64,000 nt of DNA from Pirellulaceae bacterium (GTDB lineage: Bacteria; Planctomycetota; Planctomycetia; Pirellulales; Pirellulaceae), in assembly GCA_029243025.1 (NCBI GenBank), contig JAQWSU010000029.1, positions 1-64,000 on the forward strand, in the 5' to 3' direction. The position numbers and the translations under genes are program-made. Positions 1 to 8,280 of the stretch are shown in pieces. The notes beneath the pieces were generated by a model. It saw only the letters and a program-made list of their open reading frames with translations. It had not been told where the DNA came from and ran no database searches. Numbering within the stretch: position 1 is the first letter of the stretch; every line of letters starts with the position of its first letter.

Positions 1-124
1 AGATTAAGATGAAGATGAAGATGAAGATGAAGATGAAGATGAAGATGAAGATGAAGATGAAGATGAAGATGAAGATGAAGATGAAGATGAAGATGAAGAT
101 GAAGATGAAGATGAAGATGAAGAT
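1..124. repeat. Hexanucleotide microsatellite (AGATGA)n
   Basis: About 20.7 copies of the 6-bp unit AGATGA run from the window edge to position 124. The only mismatch is in the first copy (AGATTA). On the plus strand one frame reads alternating Lys-Met and closes at a TGA at 144-146. The Asp-Glu frame has a stop at 5-7, just upstream of the array, and another just after it, so it cannot be part of a long protein. I read it as an intergenic satellite ahead of fhcA. A lysine-methionine tail of a gene lying to the left cannot be excluded. Confidence 0.9.
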
Positions 125-174
125 TCTCGTTAGGATTTTCGCTTGACGATTGTGCTAATAAAGTAACTGATTCG

Positions 175-194
175 CCTCTCGGTTGACCGAGAGG
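175..194. promoter_or_regulatory. Hairpin upstream of fhcA
   Basis: A perfect inverted repeat has an 8-bp stem (CCTCTCGG / CCGAGAGG) and a TTGA loop. It ends 29 nt before the fhcA ATG. No T-run follows on either strand, so it is not a classic intrinsic terminator. It could be a 5'-UTR structure or an operator. Confidence 0.5.
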
Positions 195-223
195 GATTCC
201 TGGGATTGTGAATTGTTTCCACT

Positions 224-1891
224 ATGAGTGATTCTCTTTTTAAGATTTCGGGTGGTTATGTCTATGACCCTGTCCACGGCATCGATGGCCAGGTAAAAGA
301 TATTTGGATCAAGGGGCGGAAGATTGTCGAACCACCGACGGATCCGCATGTACGACCGAATCGGACGTTGAACGCAACTGGCTTGGTGGTGATGCCCGGT
401 GGCGTTGATATGCATTGCCACATTGCGGGTCCGAAAGTAAATGTAGCGCGCAAGATGCGGCCAGAGGAAAAGCGGCGAGACGAGCCTGTAAAGCGAACTT
501 CAAAAACACACAGCGGTTCGATGGGCAGTGTTCCGAGCACTTTTGCGACCGGTTACAAATATGCCGCACTTGGCTATACGACCGCATTCGATGCAGCTGT
601 GCCACCGTTGTCGGCCCGGCACGCCCATGAAGAATTCGCAGACACTCCCTGTATCGACAAGGGATTCTATGTTTTGATGGGCAACAACCATTTCGTGATG
701 AATGCAATCCACGAGAAGGATCCCGAACGCTTAAAAGCCTTTGTCGCTTGGTTGCTTGGTGCGGCCAAGGGGTATGCTGCAAAGTTGGTGAATCCGGGCG
801 GAGTCGAAGTCTGGAAGCAGCAGCAGGCAGGCAATGTTTCGACGATTGACTCAAATGTGGATTTCTTTGACGTTACGCCACGACAGATTATCCAATCGAT
901 GTCCAAAACGGTTGACCATTTGGGACTCCCTCATCCGGTCCACATACATTGCAACAATCTGGGGATGCCAGGTAACTGGTTGACAACTCAGCATTCTATG
1001 GAGGCTTTAGATGGTCATCGGGGGCACATGACCCATATTCAGTTTCATAGTTACGGTGGTGGCGATGGTGATGAGGATACCTTCAACAGTAAAGTGGCTC
1101 CGCTCGCCGACTACGTCAACTCGCACGAGAATGTGACGGTTGACGTCGGGCAGGTCATGTTCGGTGAAACGACGAGTATGACTGGCGATGGACCGCTTGG
1201 TTACTTTCTTTCCAATGTTTACGGTACGAAGTGGTTCAGTTCGGACACCGAACTCGAATCCGGTTGCGGTATCGCCCCCATCAAATATCGCAACAAAAGT
1301 TTGGTGCATTCATTGCAGTGGGCGATCGGGCTAGAGTGGTATTTGATGGTCGAGGATCCTTGGCGAGTCGTGATGAGTACGGATCATCCAAATGGTGGAT
1401 CTTTTCTCGCCTATCCGCAGATTGTGCGATTACTCATGGACCGCACCTATCGCCAGGACATCATGAAAACCGTGCACCCTTTAATTCGCGAACGGTGTAA
1501 TTTGGCGGATCTTGATCGAGAGTACTCACTCAATGAAATTGCCATCATTACGCGCGCCGGGCCTGCAAGAATTCTGGGCCTGCATCACAAGGGGCATCTG
1601 GGCCCTGGGGCGGATGCTGATATTACAATCTATACGCCCCACGAAAATAAAGAAACGATGTTTGAATTGCCCAGGTACGTGATTAAGGACGGCCAAATCC
1701 TTGTCGAAGAGGGAGATATTCGGGAGGAGCATTATGGCCGCACGTTACATGTTGGGCCTCAATACGATACCGACATTGAACCGCAGATTGCCGACTGGTT
1801 TGAACAGTATTACTCGGTTCGTTTCCGAAATTATCCGGTCGGTGCGCATTATCTACATGATGCAGAGCAGATTCCTTGCGACGGCAGCTGA
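224..1891 (+). CDS. fhcA: Formyltransferase/hydrolase complex subunit A (formylmethanofuran dehydrogenase subunit A family)
   Basis: This is an amidohydrolase-fold protein of 555 residues, the usual length for FmdA/FwdA/FhcA. In bacteria with tetrahydromethanopterin-linked C1 transfer, FhcA hydrolyses the formyl group from the methanofuran-type carrier to give formate, within the cytoplasmic FhcABCD complex. Visible metal-site elements are HCH at residues 64-66, a lysine in AAKLVNPGG (K187) at the place of the carboxylated lysine, histidines at 240/242 and 271/275, and an aspartate in STDHPNGG (D387) matching the catalytic Asp of the family. The ATG at 224 gives the expected N-terminus; there is no clear Shine-Dalgarno. 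The gene converges with mobA, with 5 nt between the two stop codons. fhcC lies 2.1 kb downstream; fhcB and fhcD are not in the window. Confidence 0.93.
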   Translation: MSDSLFKISGGYVYDPVHGIDGQVKDIWIKGRKIVEPPTDPHVRPNRTLNATGLVVMPGGVDMHCHIAGPKVNVARKMRPEEKRRDEPVKRTSKTHSGSMGSVPSTFATGYKYAALGYTTAFDAAVPPLSARHAHEEFADTPCIDKGFYVLMGNNHFVMNAIHEKDPERLKAFVAWLLGAAKGYAAKLVNPGGVEVWKQQQAGNVSTIDSNVDFFDVTPRQIIQSMSKTVDHLGLPHPVHIHCNNLGMPGNWLTTQHSMEALDGHRGHMTHIQFHSYGGGDGDEDTFNSKVAPLADYVNSHENVTVDVGQVMFGETTSMTGDGPLGYFLSNVYGTKWFSSDTELESGCGIAPIKYRNKSLVHSLQWAIGLEWYLMVEDPWRVVMSTDHPNGGSFLAYPQIVRLLMDRTYRQDIMKTVHPLIRERCNLADLDREYSLNEIAIITRAGPARILGLHHKGHLGPGADADITIYTPHENKETMFELPRYVIKDGQILVEEGDIREEHYGRTLHVGPQYDTDIEPQIADWFEQYYSVRFRNYPVGAHYLHDAEQIPCDGS

Positions 1892-1896
1892 GTTGT

Positions 1897-2538
1897 TCAG
1901 GACGGATCTCGTAGTTGTTTGTGCAGTTGCGATGGGAAAGGGTATTCCGCGCGCTCTAAGGCTTGGCGATATTCCTCAGCGTTGTTGATATTCACGAGCG
2001 AATCAAGTTCCGGGTCGACGCTCCGTAAATCGTTGACGTCGATTCTCCGAGTGCTTGCCTCCTCGAACAAAAAAAATGGCCGCAGGCGATTCTGGCAGAG
2101 CAGCGAAGTAGCCAGCGGGAGGACTCGCCGGCGGTAGAGTGCAGCCAGAGGGTGATGGTGGCGGCCATCGACCGGGACGACGATGTCATCCTCATCACGC
2201 ATCAACTCCAGGAGGCGGTGAACCCAGGTAGGCTTGAGAAAGGGGACGTCGCAGCTGGTTGCATAACAGATCGTGTCGACATTGCTGATCGCCTTCATGC
2301 CCGCTGCCAACCCTTCGAGCGGACCTCGTTCGGGCTGTTCATCTCGGACAACTTGGACATCCGCCGGTAGGGTGGGTAAAGGCTGCCCGATCGCGGAAAC
2401 CACGATTCGAGTGGTTACCGCTGATTCCAGTTGCCGAACTACTCGCTGAAGCATGGATTCTGGGCCAAAGGGCAGATTGGCCTTCGGAAAACCCATCCGC
2501 GAGCTTTGTCCTCCACAGAGAATAATTGCTGCAGTCAT
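1897..2538 (-). CDS. mobA: Molybdenum cofactor guanylyltransferase (MobA family)
   Basis: The protein has 213 residues when started at the ATG at 2538. Longer in-frame starts exist, up to 2631, but they add sequence that does not belong to the family. The nucleotide-binding signature sits at the very N-terminus (ILCGGQSSRMGFPKA), followed by RGPLEGLAAG and SCDVPFL, as in NTP-transferase-like MobA proteins. MobA transfers GMP from GTP to molybdopterin to make the guanine dinucleotide form of Moco in the cytoplasm. It is transcribed toward fhcA and ends 5 nt from it. Two moeA genes 6-9 kb away belong to the same cofactor pathway. A MocA-type cytidylyltransferase is the main alternative. Confidence 0.85.
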   Translation of the reverse strand: MTAAIILCGGQSSRMGFPKANLPFGPESMLQRVVRQLESAVTTRIVVSAIGQPLPTLPADVQVVRDEQPERGPLEGLAAGMKAISNVDTICYATSCDVPFLKPTWVHRLLELMRDEDDIVVPVDGRHHHPLAALYRRRVLPLATSLLCQNRLRPFFLFEEASTRRIDVNDLRSVDPELDSLVNINNAEEYRQALERAEYPFPSQLHKQLRDPS

Positions 2539-2710
2539 GGCTTCCTTACACAAAATTTGAATGTTGGACGAAACTGTAGCTTCTGTGCGGTGTTTCACGT
2601 CTAATATGCCAAATATTTGCCGAGCCCGCACGTGGGGAGGGGAGCGGCTGCCGTCTTACCCAAATTTGGCTCCACGAACCAATCAAATCAAGATGAACGG
2701 GAGAGTTTCG

Positions 2711-3406
2711 ATGTCCATTTTCCGACTCCTGCCAGCTGCTTTGGCGGCCTTTTTGTTAATCGGTGATTTTTCAGTTGCCCAGCCCCCCGCGGCTCAAGAT
2801 CGTGATGAGCGAGCGGGTCGTGGTGAACGCGGTGCGGGCCGTGGTGAACGCGGCGCGGGTCGTGGTGAGCGGGGTGCGGGCCGTGGTGAACGCGGAACCC
2901 GAGAAGGACGATCGATGATTATTATTGCCTTGGACATTGATAGCGATGGTGAGATTTCATCAGAAGAGCTGGCGAATGCCGTGGCGGTCCTCAAGAAACT
3001 TGACAAAAACGAGGATGGAAAATTGACGCGAGACGAATTCGCGGGCGAAAATCGTCGAGGTGGACCGCGGGGAAACGAATTCGGCGGCCGTCCTGATGGG
3101 CCGGGCCGGGAGCGATTCCAGGGGCCGGGGCGAGGAGGTCCAGGTGCAAGTCGTGGAGCTGAATTCATTGAACGGCTGATGGAAGCTGACACCAATGATG
3201 ATGGTAAGCTCAGCCAGGACGAATTACCCGAGCGGATGCGGGAGCGAGCAGACCAAATCGATAGCGATGGGGATGGCTATGTCACAAAGAAAGAGTTGGA
3301 AGAGATGATCAAGGCCCGTTTCAGTGGAGGCCAAAGCGGGCGTCCTGGCGGTGCGGATCGTGGTAATCGTTCACGTCGTCCGCAGCGGCCCGAGCAGAGG
3401 GATTGA
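2711..3406 (+). CDS. Secreted EF-hand protein with Arg-Gly-Glu repeats
   Basis: The ATG at 2711 gives 231 residues and begins directly with a signal peptide (hydrophobic core ALAAFLLIGDF, probable cut after SVAQ). An upstream in-frame ATG at 2693 adds only six residues. After the signal there is a low-complexity run of the 7-residue unit RGERGAG, encoded by a 21-bp tandem DNA repeat. Four EF-hand loops follow in two pairs: DIDSDGEISSEE, DKNEDGKLTRDE, DTNDDGKLSQDE and DSDGDGYVTKKE. A Gly/Arg/Pro-rich linker separates the pairs and a basic Gly/Arg tail ends the protein. It should bind calcium outside the inner membrane. Specific function is unknown; planctomycetes have many such proteins. Confidence 0.85.
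   Translation: MSIFRLLPAALAAFLLIGDFSVAQPPAAQDRDERAGRGERGAGRGERGAGRGERGAGRGERGTREGRSMIIIALDIDSDGEISSEELANAVAVLKKLDKNEDGKLTRDEFAGENRRGGPRGNEFGGRPDGPGRERFQGPGRGGPGASRGAEFIERLMEADTNDDGKLSQDELPERMRERADQIDSDGDGYVTKKELEEMIKARFSGGQSGRPGGADRGNRSRRPQRPEQRD
2819..2897 (+). repeat. 21-bp tandem repeat inside the EF-hand gene
   Basis: About 3.8 copies of a 21-bp unit beginning CGTGGTGAACGCGG start at 2819, 2840, 2861 and 2882. Most differences between copies are silent. The unit keeps frame and encodes RGERGAG. Confidence 0.85.
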
Positions 3407-4018
3407 AAAGAGCGGTAGGTCTCGCCTTGGTCTGTGATCGCGGGGAACGTTGCTCAGCGGTAGTCTGTTTGGGGCGACATTCGTGAGGCTTCGGCGGCCC
3501 TTTTGATCTCCGGGAGAAAAGGTGTCCGCCGAGGTTTGCGGTTGTTCTCTGCAGTGGCAAGGAAGAGCGGAATGCCCTGGCATCGATGCGATTCGTGTCA
3601 GGCTGTTTGCACCTCAGTTTGAGAGGCTCAGATTAGCGGATCAGGCCTTTCGCATCGGTGAACCACCGTCTCAAGGAGTGACAACCGTATCGAAAGGTTG
3701 GCTATCTTTACTTGTTGCCAGCTTTGTTTGACGAAACGGTTCCGAGTGTTCATTACTAAGCAGCCGCCCCAGGGAGGGCTCACAGCACACTCCAGTTGAC
3801 CGCACGCGGCCCCCGTTATTCTTTTTCAATCATGTGTGGGGATTCTCATTGGTTGTGACATTGGGCGTCTTTGGGAGCTGTTTAGAGGCCGAATCGCCAT
3901 CGGGCAGGATTGGTTTTTTTGTCGGATGTTATCGGTGCATCAGATTCCAGCGCTCCGGAGCAGCCTTGCCATTGTTATACTCTTCTGTTTACCTCTGCAC
4001 TCAAAATGATGGAATGTA
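3407..4018. other. Intergenic region before fhcC, no supported gene
   Basis: Short open frames at 3522-3731 and 3834-4019 have no recognisable domain. The second ends in TAATG overlapping the fhcC start, but its composition (many Cys, mixed hydrophobic and charged residues) does not look coding. I see no convincing promoter, terminator or RNA gene. Confidence 0.5.
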
Positions 4019-4864
4019 ATGGCGTTAGAAATTACTTATCGGAATAAGTGTTCTGTTCCCGTCGAGGTCGAGGGGATTGTTCCTGATCGACTGGTAGGAA
4101 AAGAGCTTGATGAAATTCGTCGTGAACCAATATTTGTCGGTAATGAGGAAACTACCCTGGGAGATCTATTCGATGTTGCAGGTGATGCTGCCGAACCCTG
4201 TATTGAATGGCATGGTGAGCTTGCGGGGGTTCACTGGATAGGTGCCAAAATGAAGTCAGGTACCGTCCGAATTCATGGTGATGTGGGCCGGCATGTTGGA
4301 AGTGAGATGGCTGGCGGTGAGATCCACATTTTCGGAGCTGCCGGTGATTGGTTGGGCGGCGAGTTAAAGGGAGGGCTTATTCACGCTCGCGGTGGCGCGG
4401 GTCATCTCGTTGGCGCCGCCTATCGAGGTAGTCGGCGTGGCATGACGGGAGGCACAATCTTGGTTGAAGGCGGCGTCGGCAACGAACTCGGGCATACCAT
4501 GCGGCGAGGTTTGATTGTTGTCGGGGGTGGGGCCGGTGATTTGATCGGATTCAATATGTTGGCCGGCACAATTTTGGTCTTAGGTGAGGTTGGAATTCGG
4601 CATGGAGCTGGTATGAAACGCGGGACCATCGGATTTTTTGGGGACGATGCCCCGGAACTGTTGCCAACTTTTAAGTATGCTTGTCGATTTGATTCTCAAG
4701 CGCTGACCCTGGTTTATCGAGAGGTGGAACGGTTAGGATATTCACTTCCACCGGAAGTTGAGTTGGCGGAATTGTCACTTTACAACGGGGATTTTATCGA
4801 AGGTGGCCGAGGTGAGATCTTAATTCGTTCCAGCGCTGGGGAATCTTCTTGCATCGCAGGTTAG
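4019..4864 (+). CDS. fhcC: Formyltransferase/hydrolase complex subunit C (formylmethanofuran dehydrogenase subunit C family)
   Basis: The protein has 281 residues, the normal size for FhcC/FwdC. Residues about 70-220 are a right-handed beta-helix built from Gly-rich repeats (VGSEMAGGEIHIFGAAGDWL, then GGLIHARGGAGHLVG, GGTILVEGGVGNELG and RGLIVVGGGAGDLIG). This fold is also found in the glutamate synthase C-terminal domain. In the complex, subunit C bridges the hydrolase and formyltransferase parts. The ATG overlaps an upstream stop (TAATG). It lies on the same strand as fhcA but is separated from it by mobA and the EF-hand gene, so the usual fhc operon is broken up here. Confidence 0.92.
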   Translation: MALEITYRNKCSVPVEVEGIVPDRLVGKELDEIRREPIFVGNEETTLGDLFDVAGDAAEPCIEWHGELAGVHWIGAKMKSGTVRIHGDVGRHVGSEMAGGEIHIFGAAGDWLGGELKGGLIHARGGAGHLVGAAYRGSRRGMTGGTILVEGGVGNELGHTMRRGLIVVGGGAGDLIGFNMLAGTILVLGEVGIRHGAGMKRGTIGFFGDDAPELLPTFKYACRFDSQALTLVYREVERLGYSLPPEVELAELSLYNGDFIEGGRGEILIRSSAGESSCIAG

Positions 4865-4974
4865 CAGGTTGTTCATGCCCTCGGTCCCTGTTGGCCTGGA
4901 AGACGGATGCCGGTTTGTTGGACCAATCAGGTTAAAACAGTTTCTTCGCAGTGTCCCGGCAGCGCGGTTGAAAA

Positions 4975-5976
4975 GTGAACGCGTTTGACGAGATTTTTGT
5001 GATAAAAGGGAGTGAGTCGTTGACTGATCGTCCAGCAATTGAGATCAATCATTTGGGGAAAGAGTATCGCCACGGTTGGTTTGGTAAACGCGTGAACGCG
5101 TTGCACGATGTGTCTTTTCAGGTCTTTCCCGGACAGGTTTTTGGTCTTTTGGGTCCCAACGGCGCTGGAAAGACAACACTCATCAAGATTCTTTTGGGCA
5201 TTGTGCGTTCCACGGCGGGTTCTGCTCGCTTGTTGAATTACGCGGCCGGAGATCGTCGTGGGCGTCGCCGTGTTGGTTATTTGCCGGAACACCTCCGTCT
5301 TGCTCGGCACCAAAGTGCGCGAACTGCACTCGAACTCTATGGCAAGCTCAATGGATTGTCGAATCGCCAAATCTTAGAGAAACGCGATGATTTGCTAACG
5401 ATGGTCGGCCTCGCAGGGCGTGATTGTGAATCGGTACGGCGATTTTCGAAAGGTATGCAGCAGCGATTAGGGTTGGCTCAGGCTCTGCTTCACGATCCGG
5501 ATGTGTTGATTCTTGATGAGCCTACGGATGGACTCGATCCTGTGGGGCGACAGCAAATTCGGCAGCTATTGCATCATTTGCGAGATCAGGGACGGACCGT
5601 ATTTTTGAACAGTCATTTGTTGCAGGAAGTTGAGCTGATATGTGACCAAGTTGCCATTTTAGACCACGGCCAGTTGAAATTCGTGGGGACAATCGGCGCG
5701 TTGACGCCGACTGCAGAGACCGACTTGAGAATTCAGGTATCGGGTGACGAAAAAGCAATTCATGAAGTGACGAACGGCTATCCGGACGTCACGGTTGTTC
5801 CCTTGCCGGACGGCCTTCACTCCATTCATTTGTCAGTACCGGACCAAGTCACTGCTGATTCGTTAGTCGATCAATTACGGCAACATAATGTCAGCATTGT
5901 TCAATTGAATCGGAACAAGAAAACACTCGAAAGTGCCTTCTTGGAACTGATTTCTGAGAAAGCTGAACTCGTATGA
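4975..5976 (+). CDS. ABC transporter ATP-binding protein
   Basis: The protein has 333 residues from a GTG start; a TTG a few codons further in is an alternative. It has Walker A GPNGAGKTT (residues 60-68), signature FSKGMQQ (157-163), Walker B LILDEPTDGLDP (178-189) and an H-loop histidine in NSHLLQE (H214). Its order and the C-terminal ~100 residues match ATPases of ABC-2 type exporters. Its stop overlaps the start of the permease gene by 4 nt (ATGA), so the two are translationally coupled and should form one inner-membrane transporter. The substrate is unknown. Confidence 0.9.
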   Translation: MNAFDEIFVIKGSESLTDRPAIEINHLGKEYRHGWFGKRVNALHDVSFQVFPGQVFGLLGPNGAGKTTLIKILLGIVRSTAGSARLLNYAAGDRRGRRRVGYLPEHLRLARHQSARTALELYGKLNGLSNRQILEKRDDLLTMVGLAGRDCESVRRFSKGMQQRLGLAQALLHDPDVLILDEPTDGLDPVGRQQIRQLLHHLRDQGRTVFLNSHLLQEVELICDQVAILDHGQLKFVGTIGALTPTAETDLRIQVSGDEKAIHEVTNGYPDVTVVPLPDGLHSIHLSVPDQVTADSLVDQLRQHNVSIVQLNRNKKTLESAFLELISEKAELV

Positions 5977-8246
5977 GACCCTACCTCGCGATTATCAAGG
6001 ATTCATTTCGCGAAGCATTGGCGTCGCGAGTTTTGTGGATCCTTTTGCTCCTAATCACATTGGTCTTCGTGGCAATCTCTCCCATCGGTTGGCAACGTCA
6101 GTTAACGTCGCGCCTCGGGCCGAATGACTTGATGCGTTTGGAGGGGCTGGCGCGGCGATTGGATACGGATGATGGGCCGACTGAGACACCCGAGGGTCGT
6201 CTACGGGCAAGATTGAGTGATAATTTGTTGAGTAAACTGGCGGAACACGCGGCCAAATCGGATGACGAGGAACGCATGCGCGTGTTTAAGCTGCAACGAG
6301 AGCTTGCAGCCGAACTGGATGCCGAATTTGCGACCCTCGACTTTTATGATCAACAAGTCTGGCGAGGGGCCGAACTCAACGAAGAGGCACGGAAGTTGGC
6401 TGATCAGGGACTTGAGAATCTATCTGAAGGTGAGTTGCGACGGTTCAATCGTTTGTCGCTCGAAGCCGCCTTTCCTAGGCACATTCGTACACGCCCCAGT
6501 CGTTCTGTTCTGTTTACCTACTTCAACTGGGATGTGGGCTTTCCCTTGCCGATGACCGACGAGCAAGTGAGGGATCTCGTTGAGAATACATTGGCAACCT
6601 TTATGAATTTCTTCGTCGGTTTTGTCGGCGTATTTTGTGGCATTTTGGTGACCGCATCGATCATCCCGAGCATGTTTGATGCCGGGTCTATCAATTTGCT
6701 GCTCAGCAAACCCATTTCACGTTCGTTGTTGTACCTATCCAAATTCATTGGCGGATGTTCTTTTGTCTTGATCAATGCGACCTATCTCATTCTTGGGTTG
6801 TGGTTGATCGTTGGTTGGCGATTGGGGATCTGGAATCTCCGACTGTTATGTTGCATTCCTGTATTCCTGTTTCTCTTTGTCCTCTATTACTCCGTATCCG
6901 GATTGGCAGGTCTCATTTGGCGCAACACCGTGGTGTGTGTCACGATTACGATCGTTTTTTGGTTCATCTGTTTTATCGTCGGTAACGCGAAGTTGATGAT
7001 TGACACGTTGGTACACAATCCGAATCGTATCGTCCGAATTATTCCCGCGGCTGAAGAGCTCTTCAGTAGGACCGACAATGGACAGGTGCGACGGTGGACG
7101 AGTGAAGCGACGAGTTGGACGGACGCGTTTTCGACCGATGGGCCATCTTTTGTGCCGCCATTCATTATCACGAAAATCGGGCCAATCTATGATCCAATCA
7201 ACAAGAGGTTGATCCAGGTTGAGCGGGGTTGGCCAAAGTTTCGTTTGCTGACGGGAACGGCAGCAGATGGTTGGGCCGCTCTCGAAGTCGGTGACGCGCC
7301 GTCAGAAACATCTGCCTTGTTGAACGAACAGGATGGTCGGCCGATCGCTATCGCTTCGAGCGGCATCGTTCGATTTCGAGACTCTGTAACGCCTGTTGCC
7401 GATCGTCCGAAGATTTTCGGCTTTGAGATACCCTTGCCGGATCAGCAGGGTACATCGGAAGAGGTGGTGTTGGATCCGCGTATTTCGTTAGGCGGTGGCG
7501 CTCAGGTCGCAATTTCGCCAACGTCGGGCATGCTTTACGTTTGGAAAGACGGACAGCTTTATGCCTATCAGCGGGAGGGGGCAGATTACATGTTGAGGAA
7601 TGAGGTTGCTCTGAGCGAAGTTTCGCAGCGCGCAGTGATGGCCGCCGCTGGAAAACTCATTGTTGTAGCGCGTGCCGATGGTTCTGTCGAGGTGATCGAT
7701 GCAGACTCGTTGGAGGTGAAGCAACAGTATCATCCTGAGGCCAACAATGCGCCTCGCTATGTTGTGGCCTCGCCAGACGGCAGTTTTTTTGCGGTCGTTT
7801 TTCACACGCGGAATCTTTGGGTTTATGATGCGGCTGCAGCAGAGCCGCTTGAGAATTCCTGGGTCGGGCAGGGGGATATTTCCGCGGCCAATTTTCTTTC
7901 TGATCGGGAAATGGTGGTTGCGGACCGAGGGAATCGAGTCACGGAGTATGAGTTGCCGGCTGGTAAAGTGGTCCGGCAGTGGGCGCCGACTGGGTCACTG
8001 ATGCAACGGCTGTCTTGGTATTTAATTGATCCGATTTACACCATTTTTCCGCGTCCGGGCGAGCTCCAGCAGACAACCACCTACATTTTGACGGGTAAAG
8101 AAGCCATGTCCGTTGGTCGCAGAGCTGATTCATTGGATACCATGTATTTGAAAGCGGATCCATGGGCTCCGGTCTGGAGTAGCCTTGCCTTCACAGGGGT
8201 TGTGCTAATCATCTCCTGTGTTTACATTTCCCGCGCTGAATTCTAG
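5973..8246 (+). CDS. ABC-2 type permease with a C-terminal-half beta-propeller-like domain
   Basis: The protein has 757 residues. One membrane helix lies near residues 19-38 (LWILLLLITLVFVAI), followed by a charged ~160-residue region. A cluster of about five helices runs from ~205 to 345 and includes GFVGVFCGILVTASI and the LLLSKPISRS element typical of ABC-2 permeases. Residues ~420-690 are predicted non-membrane and contain WD/YVTN-like blade motifs (AISPTSGMLYVWKDGQLYAY, VVARADGSVEVIDADSLEVK, VVASPDGSFFAV). A last helix lies near 735-754. Ordinary ABC-2 permeases are half this size. It is coupled to the ATPase gene by a 4-nt overlap. The propeller may sense a ligand or partner, but this is inference. 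Confidence 0.85.
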   Translation: MRPYLAIIKDSFREALASRVLWILLLLITLVFVAISPIGWQRQLTSRLGPNDLMRLEGLARRLDTDDGPTETPEGRLRARLSDNLLSKLAEHAAKSDDEERMRVFKLQRELAAELDAEFATLDFYDQQVWRGAELNEEARKLADQGLENLSEGELRRFNRLSLEAAFPRHIRTRPSRSVLFTYFNWDVGFPLPMTDEQVRDLVENTLATFMNFFVGFVGVFCGILVTASIIPSMFDAGSINLLLSKPISRSLLYLSKFIGGCSFVLINATYLILGLWLIVGWRLGIWNLRLLCCIPVFLFLFVLYYSVSGLAGLIWRNTVVCVTITIVFWFICFIVGNAKLMIDTLVHNPNRIVRIIPAAEELFSRTDNGQVRRWTSEATSWTDAFSTDGPSFVPPFIITKIGPIYDPINKRLIQVERGWPKFRLLTGTAADGWAALEVGDAPSETSALLNEQDGRPIAIASSGIVRFRDSVTPVADRPKIFGFEIPLPDQQGTSEEVVLDPRISLGGGAQVAISPTSGMLYVWKDGQLYAYQREGADYMLRNEVALSEVSQRAVMAAAGKLIVVARADGSVEVIDADSLEVKQQYHPEANNAPRYVVASPDGSFFAVVFHTRNLWVYDAAAAEPLENSWVGQGDISAANFLSDREMVVADRGNRVTEYELPAGKVVRQWAPTGSLMQRLSWYLIDPIYTIFPRPGELQQTTTYILTGKEAMSVGRRADSLDTMYLKADPWAPVWSSLAFTGVVLIISCVYISRAEF

Positions 8247-8280
8247 GAAACTACCTTAGAAGTCTCTCTCCATCGTGGAG

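Noticed and set aside
309-854. 181-residue frame antisense to fhcA
   Set aside because: fhcA is certain on the other strand, and this frame has no recognisable feature.
3522-3731. 69-residue open frame between the EF-hand gene and fhcC
   Set aside because: No domain, no start signal, and the composition of translated non-coding DNA.
3834-4019. 61-residue open frame overlapping the fhcC start (TAATG)
   Set aside because: The overlap looks like translational coupling, but the composition is not protein-like and no domain or start signal is visible.
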